Positions 33,421 through 41,772 of a stretch of DNA of 57,964 nt are shown here, piece after piece (the first letter of the stretch is position 1; each line of letters opens with the position of its first letter). Source of the stretch: Acidimicrobiia bacterium (lineage in GTDB: Bacteria; Actinomycetota; Acidimicrobiia; Spongiisociales; UBA5794); NCBI GenBank assembly GCA_030065575.1, contig JASJDZ010000040.1, forward strand, positions 1 to 57,964, given 5' to 3'. The notes under the pieces are model-generated. The model ran no database searches. It was not told where the DNA came from and saw only the letters and a program-made list of their open reading frames with translations. The translations under genes and the position numbers were made by a program.

Positions 33421-34950
33421 GTGGCAGACGTCCCGATGCTCGAGATGAAGGGAATCACCAAGCGATTCCCCGGCGTGCTCGCCAACGACAAGGTCGACTT
33501 CGACCTGTTCGCCGGCGAGGTTCATACGCTGCTGGGTGAGAACGGGGCAGGCAAGAGCACCCTGATGAAGATCCTGTACGGGCTCTATCAGGCCGACGAG
33601 GGCGAGATCCTCCTCAACGGGACGCCGACGCTCATCACCAGCCCGACGGCGGCCATCGAGCACAACATCGGGATGATCCATCAGCACTTCATGCTGGTAG
33701 AGACTCTGACAGTTGCGGAGAACGTTGCACTTGGACTGCCATCTAGTCGGGGGGCGCTCACAGATCTCGATGCAGTTTCGGAGAAGATCGTGCAGCTGGG
33801 CTCGCAATACGGGTTGGAGATCGACCCCGAGGCCACGGTCTGGCAACTGGCAGTCGGCCAGAAGCAACGAGTTGAAATCATCAAGGCGCTGTATCGGGAG
33901 GCCCAGCTACTGATTCTCGACGAGCCAACCGCAGTCCTCACTCCACAGGAAGTCGACCAGCTCTTCGACACGCTGCACCAGATGACGGCGGACGGCCGAG
34001 GCCTCATCTTCATCTCCCACAAACTTCACGAGGTGCTTGCGCTGAGCGACCGCATAACCGTGCTGCGCCAGGGGAGGGTGACCGGCTACACCACAACTGA
34101 GGGCGCTACACGCAGCTCGCTCGCCTCGATGATGGTCGGCCGAGAGGTGAAGCTGGCTCCAGATAAGCCTGACGTCGAGACCGGCTCTGCTGCGCTGGAA
34201 ATCAGTGGGTTGAGCGTCATCGGCGACCGGGGCAATGTTGTCATCGACGGCATCGACCTGACGGTGAATGAGGGAGAGATACTCGGTATCGCCGGGGTCT
34301 CCGGCAACGGCCAGCGAGAGCTTGCGGAGACGATTGCAGGCCTCCGTCAAGCCGAGTCGGGATCGATCACCATCGCCGGGACCGACGTCACCAATCAGCG
34401 CCCGGTCGACGTTCGCGCCGCGGGCCTCGCCTACGTACCCGAAGGACGGATGAAGGACGGCATCATCGGCCTCTTCACGGTCGCGGAAAACCTCCTCTTG
34501 ATCGACCACAACTCCAAGGAGTTCCTCGACGCCGGTCTGCTGAACTTCGAAGCGATCAGGACTCACTCCCAGGACCTCGTCGACGAGTTCGCCGTCAAAA
34601 CGCCCAGCCTCGACACGCCTGTCCGGAGTCTGTCCGGCGGCAACATCCAGAAGCTGATCCTGGCCCGGGAGCTCTCGGGCACACCGACCGTCCTCGTTGC
34701 CTCCCAGCCCACGCGCGGTGTTGATATCGGCGCTGCCGAATACATCCACAAGCGTCTGGTGCAGCAACGATCGGAGGACACAGCGATTCTCATGATCTCC
34801 GAGGACCTCGACGAGGTGTTCGGTCTCTCCGACCGTGTGGCGGTGATGTACGAGGGCGAGATCATGGGCATCGTCGATCCGAAGAAGGCAACCCGTGAGC
34901 AGGTCGGACTGATGATGGCCGGTGTCTCACAGGAGCAGGCGCTGGCCTAG
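33421..34950 (+). CDS. Nucleoside ABC transporter ATP-binding protein (NupA/YufO type)
   Basis: A 509-residue protein with two ATPase domains in tandem. The N-terminal domain has Walker A GENGAGKST, Q-loop MIHQHFMLVETLTV, Walker B LLILDEP. The C-terminal domain has GVSGNGQRE in place of a canonical Walker A, signature LSGGNIQK, and VASQPTRGVD where the second Walker B lies, so as in other members only one ATP site looks canonical. Start is GTG at 33421 behind AGGAG; an extended frame from 33373 would run through the hairpin. Last gene of the importer. Confidence 0.93.
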   Translation: MADVPMLEMKGITKRFPGVLANDKVDFDLFAGEVHTLLGENGAGKSTLMKILYGLYQADEGEILLNGTPTLITSPTAAIEHNIGMIHQHFMLVETLTVAENVALGLPSSRGALTDLDAVSEKIVQLGSQYGLEIDPEATVWQLAVGQKQRVEIIKALYREAQLLILDEPTAVLTPQEVDQLFDTLHQMTADGRGLIFISHKLHEVLALSDRITVLRQGRVTGYTTTEGATRSSLASMMVGREVKLAPDKPDVETGSAALEISGLSVIGDRGNVVIDGIDLTVNEGEILGIAGVSGNGQRELAETIAGLRQAESGSITIAGTDVTNQRPVDVRAAGLAYVPEGRMKDGIIGLFTVAENLLLIDHNSKEFLDAGLLNFEAIRTHSQDLVDEFAVKTPSLDTPVRSLSGGNIQKLILARELSGTPTVLVASQPTRGVDIGAAEYIHKRLVQQRSEDTAILMISEDLDEVFGLSDRVAVMYEGEIMGIVDPKKATREQVGLMMAGVSQEQALA

Positions 34951-34971
34951 CACCGCGATTCCCGCCGATAC

Positions 34972-35001
34972 TTGCCATCGACTCGGGGGACCGGCTACGG
35001 T
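34972..35001 (+). promoter_or_regulatory. pyrB leader promoter
   Basis: TTGCCA (34972-34977), 18 bases, TACGGT (34996-35001). Transcription would begin within a few bases of the ATG at 35011. Confidence 0.5.
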
Positions 35002-35010
35002 GCGCCCACA

Positions 35011-35091
35011 ATGTACGAAGTTGTCGTCGCTCCGAGCTTGCCGTCCCCAGGGGGCGGCCTTTTTTTGTGCCCGGAGAGCGACACGTCGTGA
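35011..35091 (+). CDS. Candidate pyrB leader peptide
   Basis: A 26-codon frame (MYEVVVAPSLPSPGG and on, ending CPESDTS) that starts 9 bases after the -10 box, runs straight through the hairpin and its T tract at 35040-35066 and stops at 35089-35091, 39 bases before pyrB. The arrangement is like the E. coli pyrBI leader, in which a translating ribosome prevents the terminator from forming. There is no Shine-Dalgarno, so translation would be on a nearly leaderless mRNA. It could be chance; no homologue was compared. Confidence 0.45.
   Translation: MYEVVVAPSLPSPGGGLFLCPESDTS
35040..35066 (+). terminator. Intrinsic terminator or attenuator upstream of pyrB
   Basis: GCCGTCCCC and GGGGGCGGC pair (one G-T) around a tight loop, followed by C and seven Ts (35060-35066). 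Either it ends the nucleoside-transporter operon, or it is a regulated attenuator of pyrB. A downstream CGGAGAGCGAC (35071-35081) can pair with GTCGCTCCG (35026-35034), enclosing the hairpin. Confidence 0.75.
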
Positions 35092-35130
35092 GGAGTTAGC
35101 TGGCTTCCCCAACGACACAAGGAGAGAAGG

Positions 35131-36108
35131 ATGACAACGCGGCGGATAACTGAGCACCTCCCCTTCGGCGAGAAGCGGGACCCCCGCTTCTTCGGACAGG
35201 ACATCCTGTCTGTATCGCAGTTCGACAGAGACGACCTCGAAACGATTTTTGCGGTCGCTCACGAGATGTACGGGATCGTCGAGCGGATCGGTAGCTTCGA
35301 CTTGCTGAAGGGCAAGATTCTCACCAACCTCTTCTATGAGCCGTCGACCCGGACATCCTCGTCCTTCGTCGCCGCCATCGAGCGACTCGGCGGGAGCGTT
35401 GTTCAGATCAACAACGTCACCTACTCGTCCGTGTCCAAGGGGGAGACGCTCGAGGACACGGTCCGCACGATGGAGTCGTATACCGACGCCATTGTGCTCC
35501 GCCATCCTGAGAAGGGATCTGCAGCCCGGGCGGCAGCGGCCGCGGCAAAACCGGTCATCAATGCAGGCGATGGGCCCGGCGAGCACCCGACCCAGGCCTT
35601 GCTCGACGCCTACACCATTCGCGAGGAAATGGGCACGATGGACGGCCTCACCGTCACGATGCTCGGCGACCTCAAGTACGGCCGCACCGTCCACTCACTC
35701 GCCAAGCTTCTGACCATGTACGACGTCAAGATCAACTACGTCTCCCCGGACATCCTCGAGATGCCGGAGTCGCTCGTCGCCGAGGTGGACGCCGCCGGTA
35801 TCGAACAGCATGCAACGGCCGACCTGGATGAGGTGCTCGCCGCCACCGACATTCTCTACGTGACCCGCATTCAGAAGGAGCGGTTCGAGGACCCGTCCGA
35901 GTATGACCTGGTGAAGGACTCCTATGTCATCACTCCGGAGACTCTCTCGGGCGCCAAGGAGCGCATGGCCGTTATGCACCCTCTACCGCGGGTAGGAGAG
36001 ATCTCAACAGATGTCGATTCCGACCCTCGCGCGGCCTACTTTCGTCAAATGGAATACGGGATGTACGTGCGGATGGCGCTGCTGGCGCTGGTACTGGGCC
36101 GGGCGTAG
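35131..36108 (+). CDS. pyrB: Aspartate carbamoyltransferase
   Basis: A 325-residue enzyme of pyrimidine synthesis that joins carbamoyl phosphate and aspartate. Carbamoyl-phosphate residues are visible in [11 protein letters not shown] (69-79), the 80s-loop lysine in SVSKGET (K103), [10 protein letters not shown] (150-159) and HPLPRVGEI near 285. Good ribosome site GGAGAGAAGG before ATG 35131. No other pyr genes, and no regulatory pyrI, are adjacent, so control probably comes from its own leader. It is the only pyrimidine gene in a purine-rich region. Confidence 0.96.
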   Translation: MTTRRITEHLPFGEKRDPRFFGQDILSVSQFDRDDLETIFAVAHEMYGIVERIGSFDLLKGKILTNLFYEPSTRTSSSFVAAIERLGGSVVQINNVTYSSVSKGETLEDTVRTMESYTDAIVLRHPEKGSAARAAAAAAKPVINAGDGPGEHPTQALLDAYTIREEMGTMDGLTVTMLGDLKYGRTVHSLAKLLTMYDVKINYVSPDILEMPESLVAEVDAAGIEQHATADLDEVLAATDILYVTRIQKERFEDPSEYDLVKDSYVITPETLSGAKERMAVMHPLPRVGEISTDVDSDPRAAYFRQMEYGMYVRMALLALVLGRA

Positions 36109-36196
36109 ACCGCGTTGGCTCTGGGAGCACAGTCCGCAGTGGTGACCGAAGGGCGGTCGAACCGCTTCTTCGGCCCACGGGGCCGCCGATGTTGAC

Positions 36197-36202
36197 TACC
36201 GT
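36197..36202 (+). promoter_or_regulatory. -10-like box for leaderless 36210 gene
   Basis: TACCGT, 7 bases before the ATG at 36210; no Shine-Dalgarno. Confidence 0.4.
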
Positions 36203-36209
36203 GCCGGTC

Positions 36210-37088
36210 ATGAAATCCCACTTCATCGATGTGGATGGGGCCGTTCACTACCAGGAGGTGGGCGAAGACGGGCCGGTATTGGTGCTCATCCACGGCATCG
36301 GAGCCAGCTATCTGTCCTGGTATCCGGTCATGGATGCCCTGGCTGAGCAACACAGGGTTCTGGCCATCGACCTGATCGGGCACGGCTTCACTCCCCCGCA
36401 CGGGCGCAAGGCAACGGTGCATCGCAATGCGGAGCTGGTCGCCGATTTCGCCGACGTCATGAGCGACCAGCAGGTGATTCTGGTCGGCAACTCGATGGGG
36501 GGCCTCGTTGCGATGCTGACGGCGGTGAGCCGGCCGGATCTGGTGGCAGGGCTCGTTCTGGTCAACACTGCATTGCCGATCGTGTCCGTTAGGTCTCTGT
36601 CGCGCGAGCGACAACGCCTCGCCTGGCCGCTGCTGCCCATTGTGGGCAACAGCGCGGCCCGCTACTACTACCACGAACGCTCCATCGAGCAAGAGGTAGA
36701 CGAGACGTTCGCTCTCGTCCTCAGCGAGGGAACGCAGGTGGAGCCTCTCCACAGGGCGGCAGCGATCGAGCTCGCCCGGGCCCGCCGGGAGATGGAGTGG
36801 AGTATCCCGGCATTCACCGAGGCAGCCAGATCAATCGCCATCGAACTGGCGTCGGCCCGCCGCTTCCGCAAGACCCTCCATCAGATCTCGCAACCGACCC
36901 TGCTGCTACACGGCACCGACGATCAGGTGGTCCATCCCGCCTCAGCCGAATGGGCAGCCAGGGAGCGCCCCGACTGGGCCTTCGAGATGATCCCCGCCAT
37001 GGGCCACACCCCACAGATCGAAGACCCGGAACTGTTCGTCTCCCTGCTCGAAAAATGGATCGACTCGGCGGTGCTGCAGCCGTTCTGA
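36210..37088 (+). CDS. Alpha/beta hydrolase
   Basis: A 292-residue enzyme: LVLIHGIGAS oxyanion region, nucleophile elbow GNSMGG, acid in HGTDDQVV and the histidine of GHTPQIE give a full Ser-Asp-His triad. It belongs to the general esterase/epoxide hydrolase/C-C hydrolase superfamily with a helical lid near residues 130-200; substrate unknown. ATG 36210 is preferred over 36189 because homologous domains begin at MKSHFIDVDG and a -10 box lies 7 bases upstream. Confidence 0.88.
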   Translation: MKSHFIDVDGAVHYQEVGEDGPVLVLIHGIGASYLSWYPVMDALAEQHRVLAIDLIGHGFTPPHGRKATVHRNAELVADFADVMSDQQVILVGNSMGGLVAMLTAVSRPDLVAGLVLVNTALPIVSVRSLSRERQRLAWPLLPIVGNSAARYYYHERSIEQEVDETFALVLSEGTQVEPLHRAAAIELARARREMEWSIPAFTEAARSIAIELASARRFRKTLHQISQPTLLLHGTDDQVVHPASAEWAARERPDWAFEMIPAMGHTPQIEDPELFVSLLEKWIDSAVLQPF

Positions 37089-37154
37089 CCCGGGGCTCCC
37101 TCCCGTTCTTGCGTTGATTCGTCGGCATATGGGCGACGCTTCTACGCAAGTTCG

Positions 37155-39182
37155 CTATTCCCAAAGCGATTCGAGGACGGCGGCGACCGTGTCCCGGCCT
37201 GCCGCAGCAGCTGGACCACCATCATCCTCTTCGGGAACCCCGGCCACGATCGGGTCGAAGTGCTCGGTAGCCGGCGTGAGGAAACGGCTCGGAACCGCAT
37301 AGCTGTGTCTGCCATCGCCACCGAACCGTCGGTGATAGAAGCGCTGCGGGAACGAAACAGACAGGTGGTCCTTGGCGCGGGTCAGAGCCACGTACAGGAG
37401 CCGTCGTTCCTCATCGACCCCGCCCGGCTCGTTGAGCGCCATATCTGACGGGATGTTGCCGTCGGCGGCATGGATCACATGCACCACCGGCCACTCCCCT
37501 CCCTTCGCCGAGTGGATGGTGCTCAGGATCAGGTAGTCGTCGTCGAGATGAGGCGGCCCGACTTCCGTGGTCGAGTGCGGCGGGTCCAGGGTCACCTCGG
37601 CCAGGAACCGGCTGCGATCGGAATACGTCGAGGCGATGTCACGCAGCTGGGCCAGATCGGCAACACGCACCGCCGCATCGTCGTAGCCCCGTTCGATGAC
37701 CGACTGCGCAAACGGCGTGAGACGCTCGATCTGCGCTCCGGGGTCGAGGGCGCTGCCGGCGCAGTCGGCCAGCGCATCCTGAAGCTCGACCAGCATCTCG
37801 CGCGCCTCGGCAACCACCGGGAATGACGAATCGCAGAACTGGGCGAGCGGGCTGTCCGCAGCTCTGATCTGTTCCATGATCCGCCGCCCGGTCGCCGGGC
37901 CGATGCCGGGGATGAGTTGCAGCACCCGATGCCACGCCAGCTCGTCGGTTGGATTGTCGAGAATCCGCAACATCGCCATCAGATCTTTCACGTGAGCAGC
38001 CTCGAGGAAGCGCAGGCCGCCAAACTTGGCGTAGGGAATCTTGCGCCGGCTGAGCTCTATCTCGAGTCCGTCGCTGTGGTGGCCGGTGCGAAACAGCACT
38101 GCCTGATCCTGCAGGGGAACGCCCAGCTCGCGCATCTCCAGCACCCGATCACACACGTACTCAGCCTGAGCCGCTTCATCGACACATGTGACCAGGGAAG
38201 GCCGCGCCCCGCTATCGCGCGCCGACCACAACTCCTTGGGGAAGCTGTCGGGTGCCTGGGAAATGACGGCGTTGGCCGCGCCAAGAATCTCCGGGGTTGA
38301 TCGGTAGTTCTGTTCCAGCTTGACGACAGTCGTTCCGTCAAACGTCTTCGGGAATTCGAGCATGTTATCCACCGAAGCCGCCCGGAACGAGTAGATGGCC
38401 TGGGCATCATCGCCGACCACGGTCACGTTGCCGTGCCCGGCGGCGAGCAGCTGCAGGATGTCGGCTTGGATTCGGTTTGTGTCCTGATACTCGTCCAAAA
38501 GCACATGGCCGAACAGCGAGCGGATCGCATCGCCGTGAGGCGATTGCAGCAGTGCCCGCCAGTACAGCAGCAGGTCGTCGAAGTCGACCACGTTGTGCCT
38601 TCGCTTGCGCGCCGTGTACTGCCTGAAGATCTCCTTCAACTCATCACCGTGGTCGCGACACCAGGGAAATCGTTCGTCGAGCACTACCCCCAGCTTCTCC
38701 TGGGCGTTGACCGCACGCGAGTAGATGGCGGTGATGGTCTCCTTGCGGGGGAACCTGGTCTTCCCTTCGGCGAACCCGGACTCCGCTCTGAGTAGACCAA
38801 ACAGGCCGGCGGCGTCGCTTTGGTCCAGGACAGTGAAGCCGTCGGTGAGGCCGACCGCCGTTGCGTGACGGCGCAGCAGCCGATTGGCTATGGAGTGAAA
38901 GGTGCCGCCCCACACCCGACCCGTGGCCTGACGATCGACCAGCCCGCCGGCGCGACGCAGCATCTCGGCAGCAGCCCGCCTGGTGAACGTGAGCAGGAGG
39001 ATGCGCTCGGGGGCAACACCATCGTCGATCAATCGAGCGACGCGGCTGGCGAGCGTCCTGGTCTTGCCGCTCCCCGCTCCCGCGATCACCAGTAGAGGCC
39101 CGCCGTCGTGGAGAACAGCGTCGCGCTGTTCTGCGTTTAGACCCGCCAACCAGGCGGGCGACTCAGAGACCGGAGCGAACAT
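37155..39182 (-). CDS. UvrD/PcrA-family DNA helicase
   Basis: A 675-residue superfamily 1A helicase. Walker A AGAGSGKT (34-41), LLTFTRRAA (Ia), DEYQDTN (motif II), GDDAQAIYSFRAA (III), QNYRSTPEIL (IV), TIHSAKGGEW (V) and VALTRAKDHL (VI) are all present. It unwinds DNA 3'-5' in repair and replication. The C-terminus is shorter than in PcrA/UvrD and lacks the usual tail. TAGCAT stands 7 bases before its ATG, so the transcript is probably leaderless. Its 3' end faces the alpha/beta hydrolase gene. Confidence 0.93.
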   Translation of the reverse strand: MFAPVSESPAWLAGLNAEQRDAVLHDGGPLLVIAGAGSGKTRTLASRVARLIDDGVAPERILLLTFTRRAAAEMLRRAGGLVDRQATGRVWGGTFHSIANRLLRRHATAVGLTDGFTVLDQSDAAGLFGLLRAESGFAEGKTRFPRKETITAIYSRAVNAQEKLGVVLDERFPWCRDHGDELKEIFRQYTARKRRHNVVDFDDLLLYWRALLQSPHGDAIRSLFGHVLLDEYQDTNRIQADILQLLAAGHGNVTVVGDDAQAIYSFRAASVDNMLEFPKTFDGTTVVKLEQNYRSTPEILGAANAVISQAPDSFPKELWSARDSGARPSLVTCVDEAAQAEYVCDRVLEMRELGVPLQDQAVLFRTGHHSDGLEIELSRRKIPYAKFGGLRFLEAAHVKDLMAMLRILDNPTDELAWHRVLQLIPGIGPATGRRIMEQIRAADSPLAQFCDSSFPVVAEAREMLVELQDALADCAGSALDPGAQIERLTPFAQSVIERGYDDAAVRVADLAQLRDIASTYSDRSRFLAEVTLDPPHSTTEVGPPHLDDDYLILSTIHSAKGGEWPVVHVIHAADGNIPSDMALNEPGGVDEERRLLYVALTRAKDHLSVSFPQRFYHRRFGGDGRHSYAVPSRFLTPATEHFDPIVAGVPEEDDGGPAAAAGRDTVAAVLESLWE

Positions 39183-39189
39183 GTGTTCG

Positions 39190-39195
39190 ATGCTA
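39190..39195 (-). promoter_or_regulatory. -10 box for leaderless helicase transcript
   Basis: TAGCAT on the minus strand, 7 bases before the ATG at 39182; TTGTTT lies 16 bases upstream as a possible -35. Confidence 0.5.
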
Positions 39196-39230
39196 GCCGG
39201 AGTCGCTCGCCAAACAACCGATTTCCCGGG

Positions 39231-39590
39231 CTAACCGCCGAATCGCTCCCGGTCGACGACTACTCGCCGGTGGGTACCGTAGGCCACGGTCTCGTCGCCT
39301 TCCTTGACAGTGAACTCAAACGAGACGGTGCGCCCGCTGCTGTTGGAGACGACCGCCCGGGCCCGCACCACCCCCCCGACCTGCGTTGCTTTGACATGGT
39401 GCAACACGGCATGGGTACCGACCGAGGTTCGACCGGGCGGAAGGTGGTCCGCGATGGCCGCCACTGCGGCTTGCTCGGAAAGCGCCAGCACCCGGGGTGT
39501 GCTAAGCACAGGAACATCGCCGGAGCCGTGGGCGATGGCGGTATCGCCGTCACCGACAACCAGCGAAACCTCTGCTGCTGATCCATCCAT
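39231..39590 (-). CDS. FlK-like thioesterase (hotdog fold)
   Basis: A 119-residue hotdog protein like fluoroacetyl-CoA thioesterase FlK and related single-domain thioesterases: ALSEQAAVAAI helix, GRTSVGTHAVLHHVKATQVGG strand block with its histidine pair, and HRRVVVDRERF at the end. The acyl substrate is unknown, and FlK-specific residues were not compared. Start at ATG 39590, 7 bases after a TAGCCT box, in preference to 39617. Divergent from the enoyl-CoA hydratase-like gene, so a role in acyl-CoA metabolism is likely. Confidence 0.8.
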   Translation of the reverse strand: MDGSAAEVSLVVGDGDTAIAHGSGDVPVLSTPRVLALSEQAAVAAIADHLPPGRTSVGTHAVLHHVKATQVGGVVRARAVVSNSSGRTVSFEFTVKEGDETVAYGTHRRVVVDRERFGG

Positions 39591-39597
39591 AGGACGG

Positions 39598-39603
39598 AGG
39601 CTA
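39598..39603 (-). promoter_or_regulatory. -10-like box before the thioesterase
   Basis: TAGCCT on the minus strand, 7 bases before ATG 39590; no Shine-Dalgarno. Confidence 0.45.
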
Positions 39604-39628
39604 CCGTGGGGCAGCAACTTCGGAGGGC

Positions 39629-40309
39629 ATGCGCATGATCAGACTCGATCGCAGCGACGATGTATTCGTCCTGACTATGGACGACGGCGAGAACCGCATG
39701 AACCAGGTCTGGCTCGATGCGATGAACTCCGCGTTGGATGAGGTCGATGGCGCTTCCGACCCTTTGGCCCTGGTCACGACGGGATCAGGGAGGTTCTTCT
39801 CCAACGGGCTGGATCTCGAATGGCTGTTCTCGGGCGAGGCGGACATGCCGGTGTTCGTCGCCGAGGTCGAACGACTCTTTGCCCGGGTGCTGGCCGCCCC
39901 GTACATCACGGTGGCGGCGTGTAATGGGCATACCTTTGCCGCCGGAGCCATGCTTGCGCTCGCCCACGACTATCGAGTGATGCGCGCCGACCGGGGCTTC
40001 TTCTGTTTGCCCGAGGTCGACATCAAGATCCCGTTCACTCTCGGGATGAACTCGCTGATCATGTCGCGTCTCCCGGCGACTACGGCGCACGAGGTGATGG
40101 TGACCGGTCGTCGTTTCGGCGGCGCGGATGCGGAACGATCCCAGATCGTGCACCGCGCCGTCGCCGAGGCAGAGGTGCTGCCCACTGCGCTGTCGATCGC
40201 GGCCGCCCACGCCGGCAAGGATCGCAACACCCTGGGTGCGATCAAGGAGCGGATGTATGACGAGACCATCCGGCTGCTACGGAACAGCCCGGGAACACAG
40301 CCTTCGTGA
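39629..40309 (+). CDS. Enoyl-CoA hydratase/isomerase family protein
   Basis: A 226-residue crotonase-fold protein. The first oxyanion loop is FFSNGLDLEWL, and the second HTFAAGAMLALAHD precedes a helix with EVDIKIPFTLGMNSLI. It lacks one of the two glutamates of true hydratases and looks closer to the delta3-delta2-enoyl-CoA isomerase group, so isomerase activity is more likely. GGAGGG precedes ATG 39629. Its TGA overlaps the next ATG. Confidence 0.85.
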   Translation: MRMIRLDRSDDVFVLTMDDGENRMNQVWLDAMNSALDEVDGASDPLALVTTGSGRFFSNGLDLEWLFSGEADMPVFVAEVERLFARVLAAPYITVAACNGHTFAAGAMLALAHDYRVMRADRGFFCLPEVDIKIPFTLGMNSLIMSRLPATTAHEVMVTGRRFGGADAERSQIVHRAVAEAEVLPTALSIAAAHAGKDRNTLGAIKERMYDETIRLLRNSPGTQPS

Positions 40310-40800
40310 TGGAAGCCGGCGACGTCATCGCTATCCACAACGCTCTCACGGAGGCTCGACTCGACTACTGGGTTGGTGGCGGCTGGGGAGTTGATGCCCT
40401 CGTCGGTCGGCAGACTCGCGACCATGACGACCTCGACATCTCGATCCCCGCGGGATCGCTCGCCGCGGTAGTCGACCTGCTCCAGGCCCGCGGCTTCGAG
40501 GCGAAGGTTGATTGGCTTCCGAGCCGGCTGGCTCTGCGCGACGCTGCGGGGCGTGAGATCGACGTGCATCCGTTGACGTTCGAACCGGATGGATCTGCCT
40601 GGCTTCCCGGGCTCGATGGCAACCGCTTCGTGTACCCGGCCGGTTCCTTCACGACCGGCACGATCGGCGGTTGCGGCGTACCTTGCATCAGCGCCGCGCT
40701 GCAAGCATCGTTCCACACCGGCTACCTGCCACAGGAGAAGGACCGTGCCGACATGGCTGCCCTGCAGCGGGCCGATCTGATTGCGGATTGGCAACCGTGA
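40309..40800 (+). CDS. LnuA/AadB-like nucleotidyltransferase
   Basis: A 163-residue minimal nucleotidyltransferase of the lincosamide/aminoglycoside type: GGGWGVDAL (23-31) followed by the acidic motif RDHDDLDI (37-44), which supplies the metal-binding aspartates. Such proteins add AMP to small molecules; the clinical resistance genes belong here, but most chromosomal relatives have unknown substrates, so antibiotic resistance should not be assumed. The ATG at 40309 overlaps the preceding stop; GTG 40306 is an alternative. Confidence 0.8.
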   Translation: MEAGDVIAIHNALTEARLDYWVGGGWGVDALVGRQTRDHDDLDISIPAGSLAAVVDLLQARGFEAKVDWLPSRLALRDAAGREIDVHPLTFEPDGSAWLPGLDGNRFVYPAGSFTTGTIGGCGVPCISAALQASFHTGYLPQEKDRADMAALQRADLIADWQP

Positions 40801-41762
40801 TCCACCCAATCGATCGAGCGGCGGCGGTCATGCTGCATCGGGGCCCGCAACGCGTCCGTGTCTTCCCCGGCGGGTGGGGAGAAGAGCGCTATGTGCGGCT
40901 GCTCCGCGAGCCCCAGCTGATGCTCACCGAGCCGCCGGTCCTCGATATCTCGTGGGCGCCGACCAAGCATCTCACGGATCGAAGGGTCAGAGACGGGCGC
41001 TTTCCGACCGCCGCCGATGTTCCGTGGCAGGCTGCCACCGCCGCGGTCCGAGTGGTGGAGCCTCCCCACGGCACCGATCGGCTCTGCCTGCTCATGGCCG
41101 CCTGGAACGACCACGGCTACAGGACACGACAGCAGATCGCCGACGAGCTTCTCCACCACGACATCGGCAGCATCATCCTCGAGATTCCGTACCACGGGAG
41201 CAGGCGCGTGGTATCCCCCGACGAGCAGCCGATCCGGACCGTCGCCGACTTCGCTCGAATGGGTCTCGGCGCCGTAACTGAGGGTCGGGCACTGCTGCGT
41301 CACTTCGGCAGCGACTACAAGATGGGGGTGTCCGGCTACTCGATGGGAGGGAACATCGGGGCAGCGGTGGGCGCCACCGCCGGGTTCCCGGTTGCGATGG
41401 CCCCGCTGGCCGCATCACACTCCCCCGGTCCGGTCTTCCTCGACGGAGCAATCAGCAACAGGATCGTCTGGGAGGCGCTCGGCGGAGTCAATCAGGAGCA
41501 GGCTCTCCGCGACGCTCTGTCATCGGTGTCTGTGCTCGAACTCCCGGTCCCGGAATGGGCAGCGGCCGCGGTGATGATGGCCGGAAGGTCGGACGGATTC
41601 GTTCCCCGATCTGCGATCGAGGCACTGCATCACCACTGGCCGGGGTCGGAACTGCGGTGGTGCCGGGGCGGGCACGCCACCGTCATCTGGCGCAGAAGGA
41701 AGGAGCTCGCCGCCACGATCGCGGATAGCTTCGCTCGTCTCGAAGCTTTGCAGAAGGCGTAG
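40797..41762 (+). CDS. ABHD18-like alpha/beta hydrolase
   Basis: A 321-residue alpha/beta hydrolase with the nucleophile elbow GYSMGG near residue 182, an acid in MMAGRSDGFVP and a histidine in CRGGHATVIW. Overall it resembles the ABHD18/DUF2048 family, of unknown substrate. GTG 40797 overlaps the nucleotidyltransferase stop (GTGA), while the longer frame from 40671 would lie in that gene. Its TAG doubles as the start of a TAGGCT box for the macro-domain gene. Confidence 0.8.
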   Translation: MIHPIDRAAAVMLHRGPQRVRVFPGGWGEERYVRLLREPQLMLTEPPVLDISWAPTKHLTDRRVRDGRFPTAADVPWQAATAAVRVVEPPHGTDRLCLLMAAWNDHGYRTRQQIADELLHHDIGSIILEIPYHGSRRVVSPDEQPIRTVADFARMGLGAVTEGRALLRHFGSDYKMGVSGYSMGGNIGAAVGATAGFPVAMAPLAASHSPGPVFLDGAISNRIVWEALGGVNQEQALRDALSSVSVLELPVPEWAAAAVMMAGRSDGFVPRSAIEALHHHWPGSELRWCRGGHATVIWRRRKELAATIADSFARLEALQKA

Positions 41763-41765
41763 GCT
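41760..41765 (+). promoter_or_regulatory. -10-like box before the macro-domain gene
   Basis: TAGGCT, 7 bases before ATG 41773; it overlaps the stop codon of the preceding gene. Confidence 0.35.
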
Positions 41766-41772
41766 GTGGCCC

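Noticed and set aside
34951..35130. PyrR-binding loop in the pyrB leader
   Set aside because: CGGAGAGCGAC resembles part of the PyrR-bound loop, but the rest of the consensus and its stem are missing.
40309..40800. Antibiotic-resistance gene
   Set aside because: The minimal nucleotidyltransferase motif is shared by many chromosomal proteins, and nothing nearby indicates a mobile resistance element.
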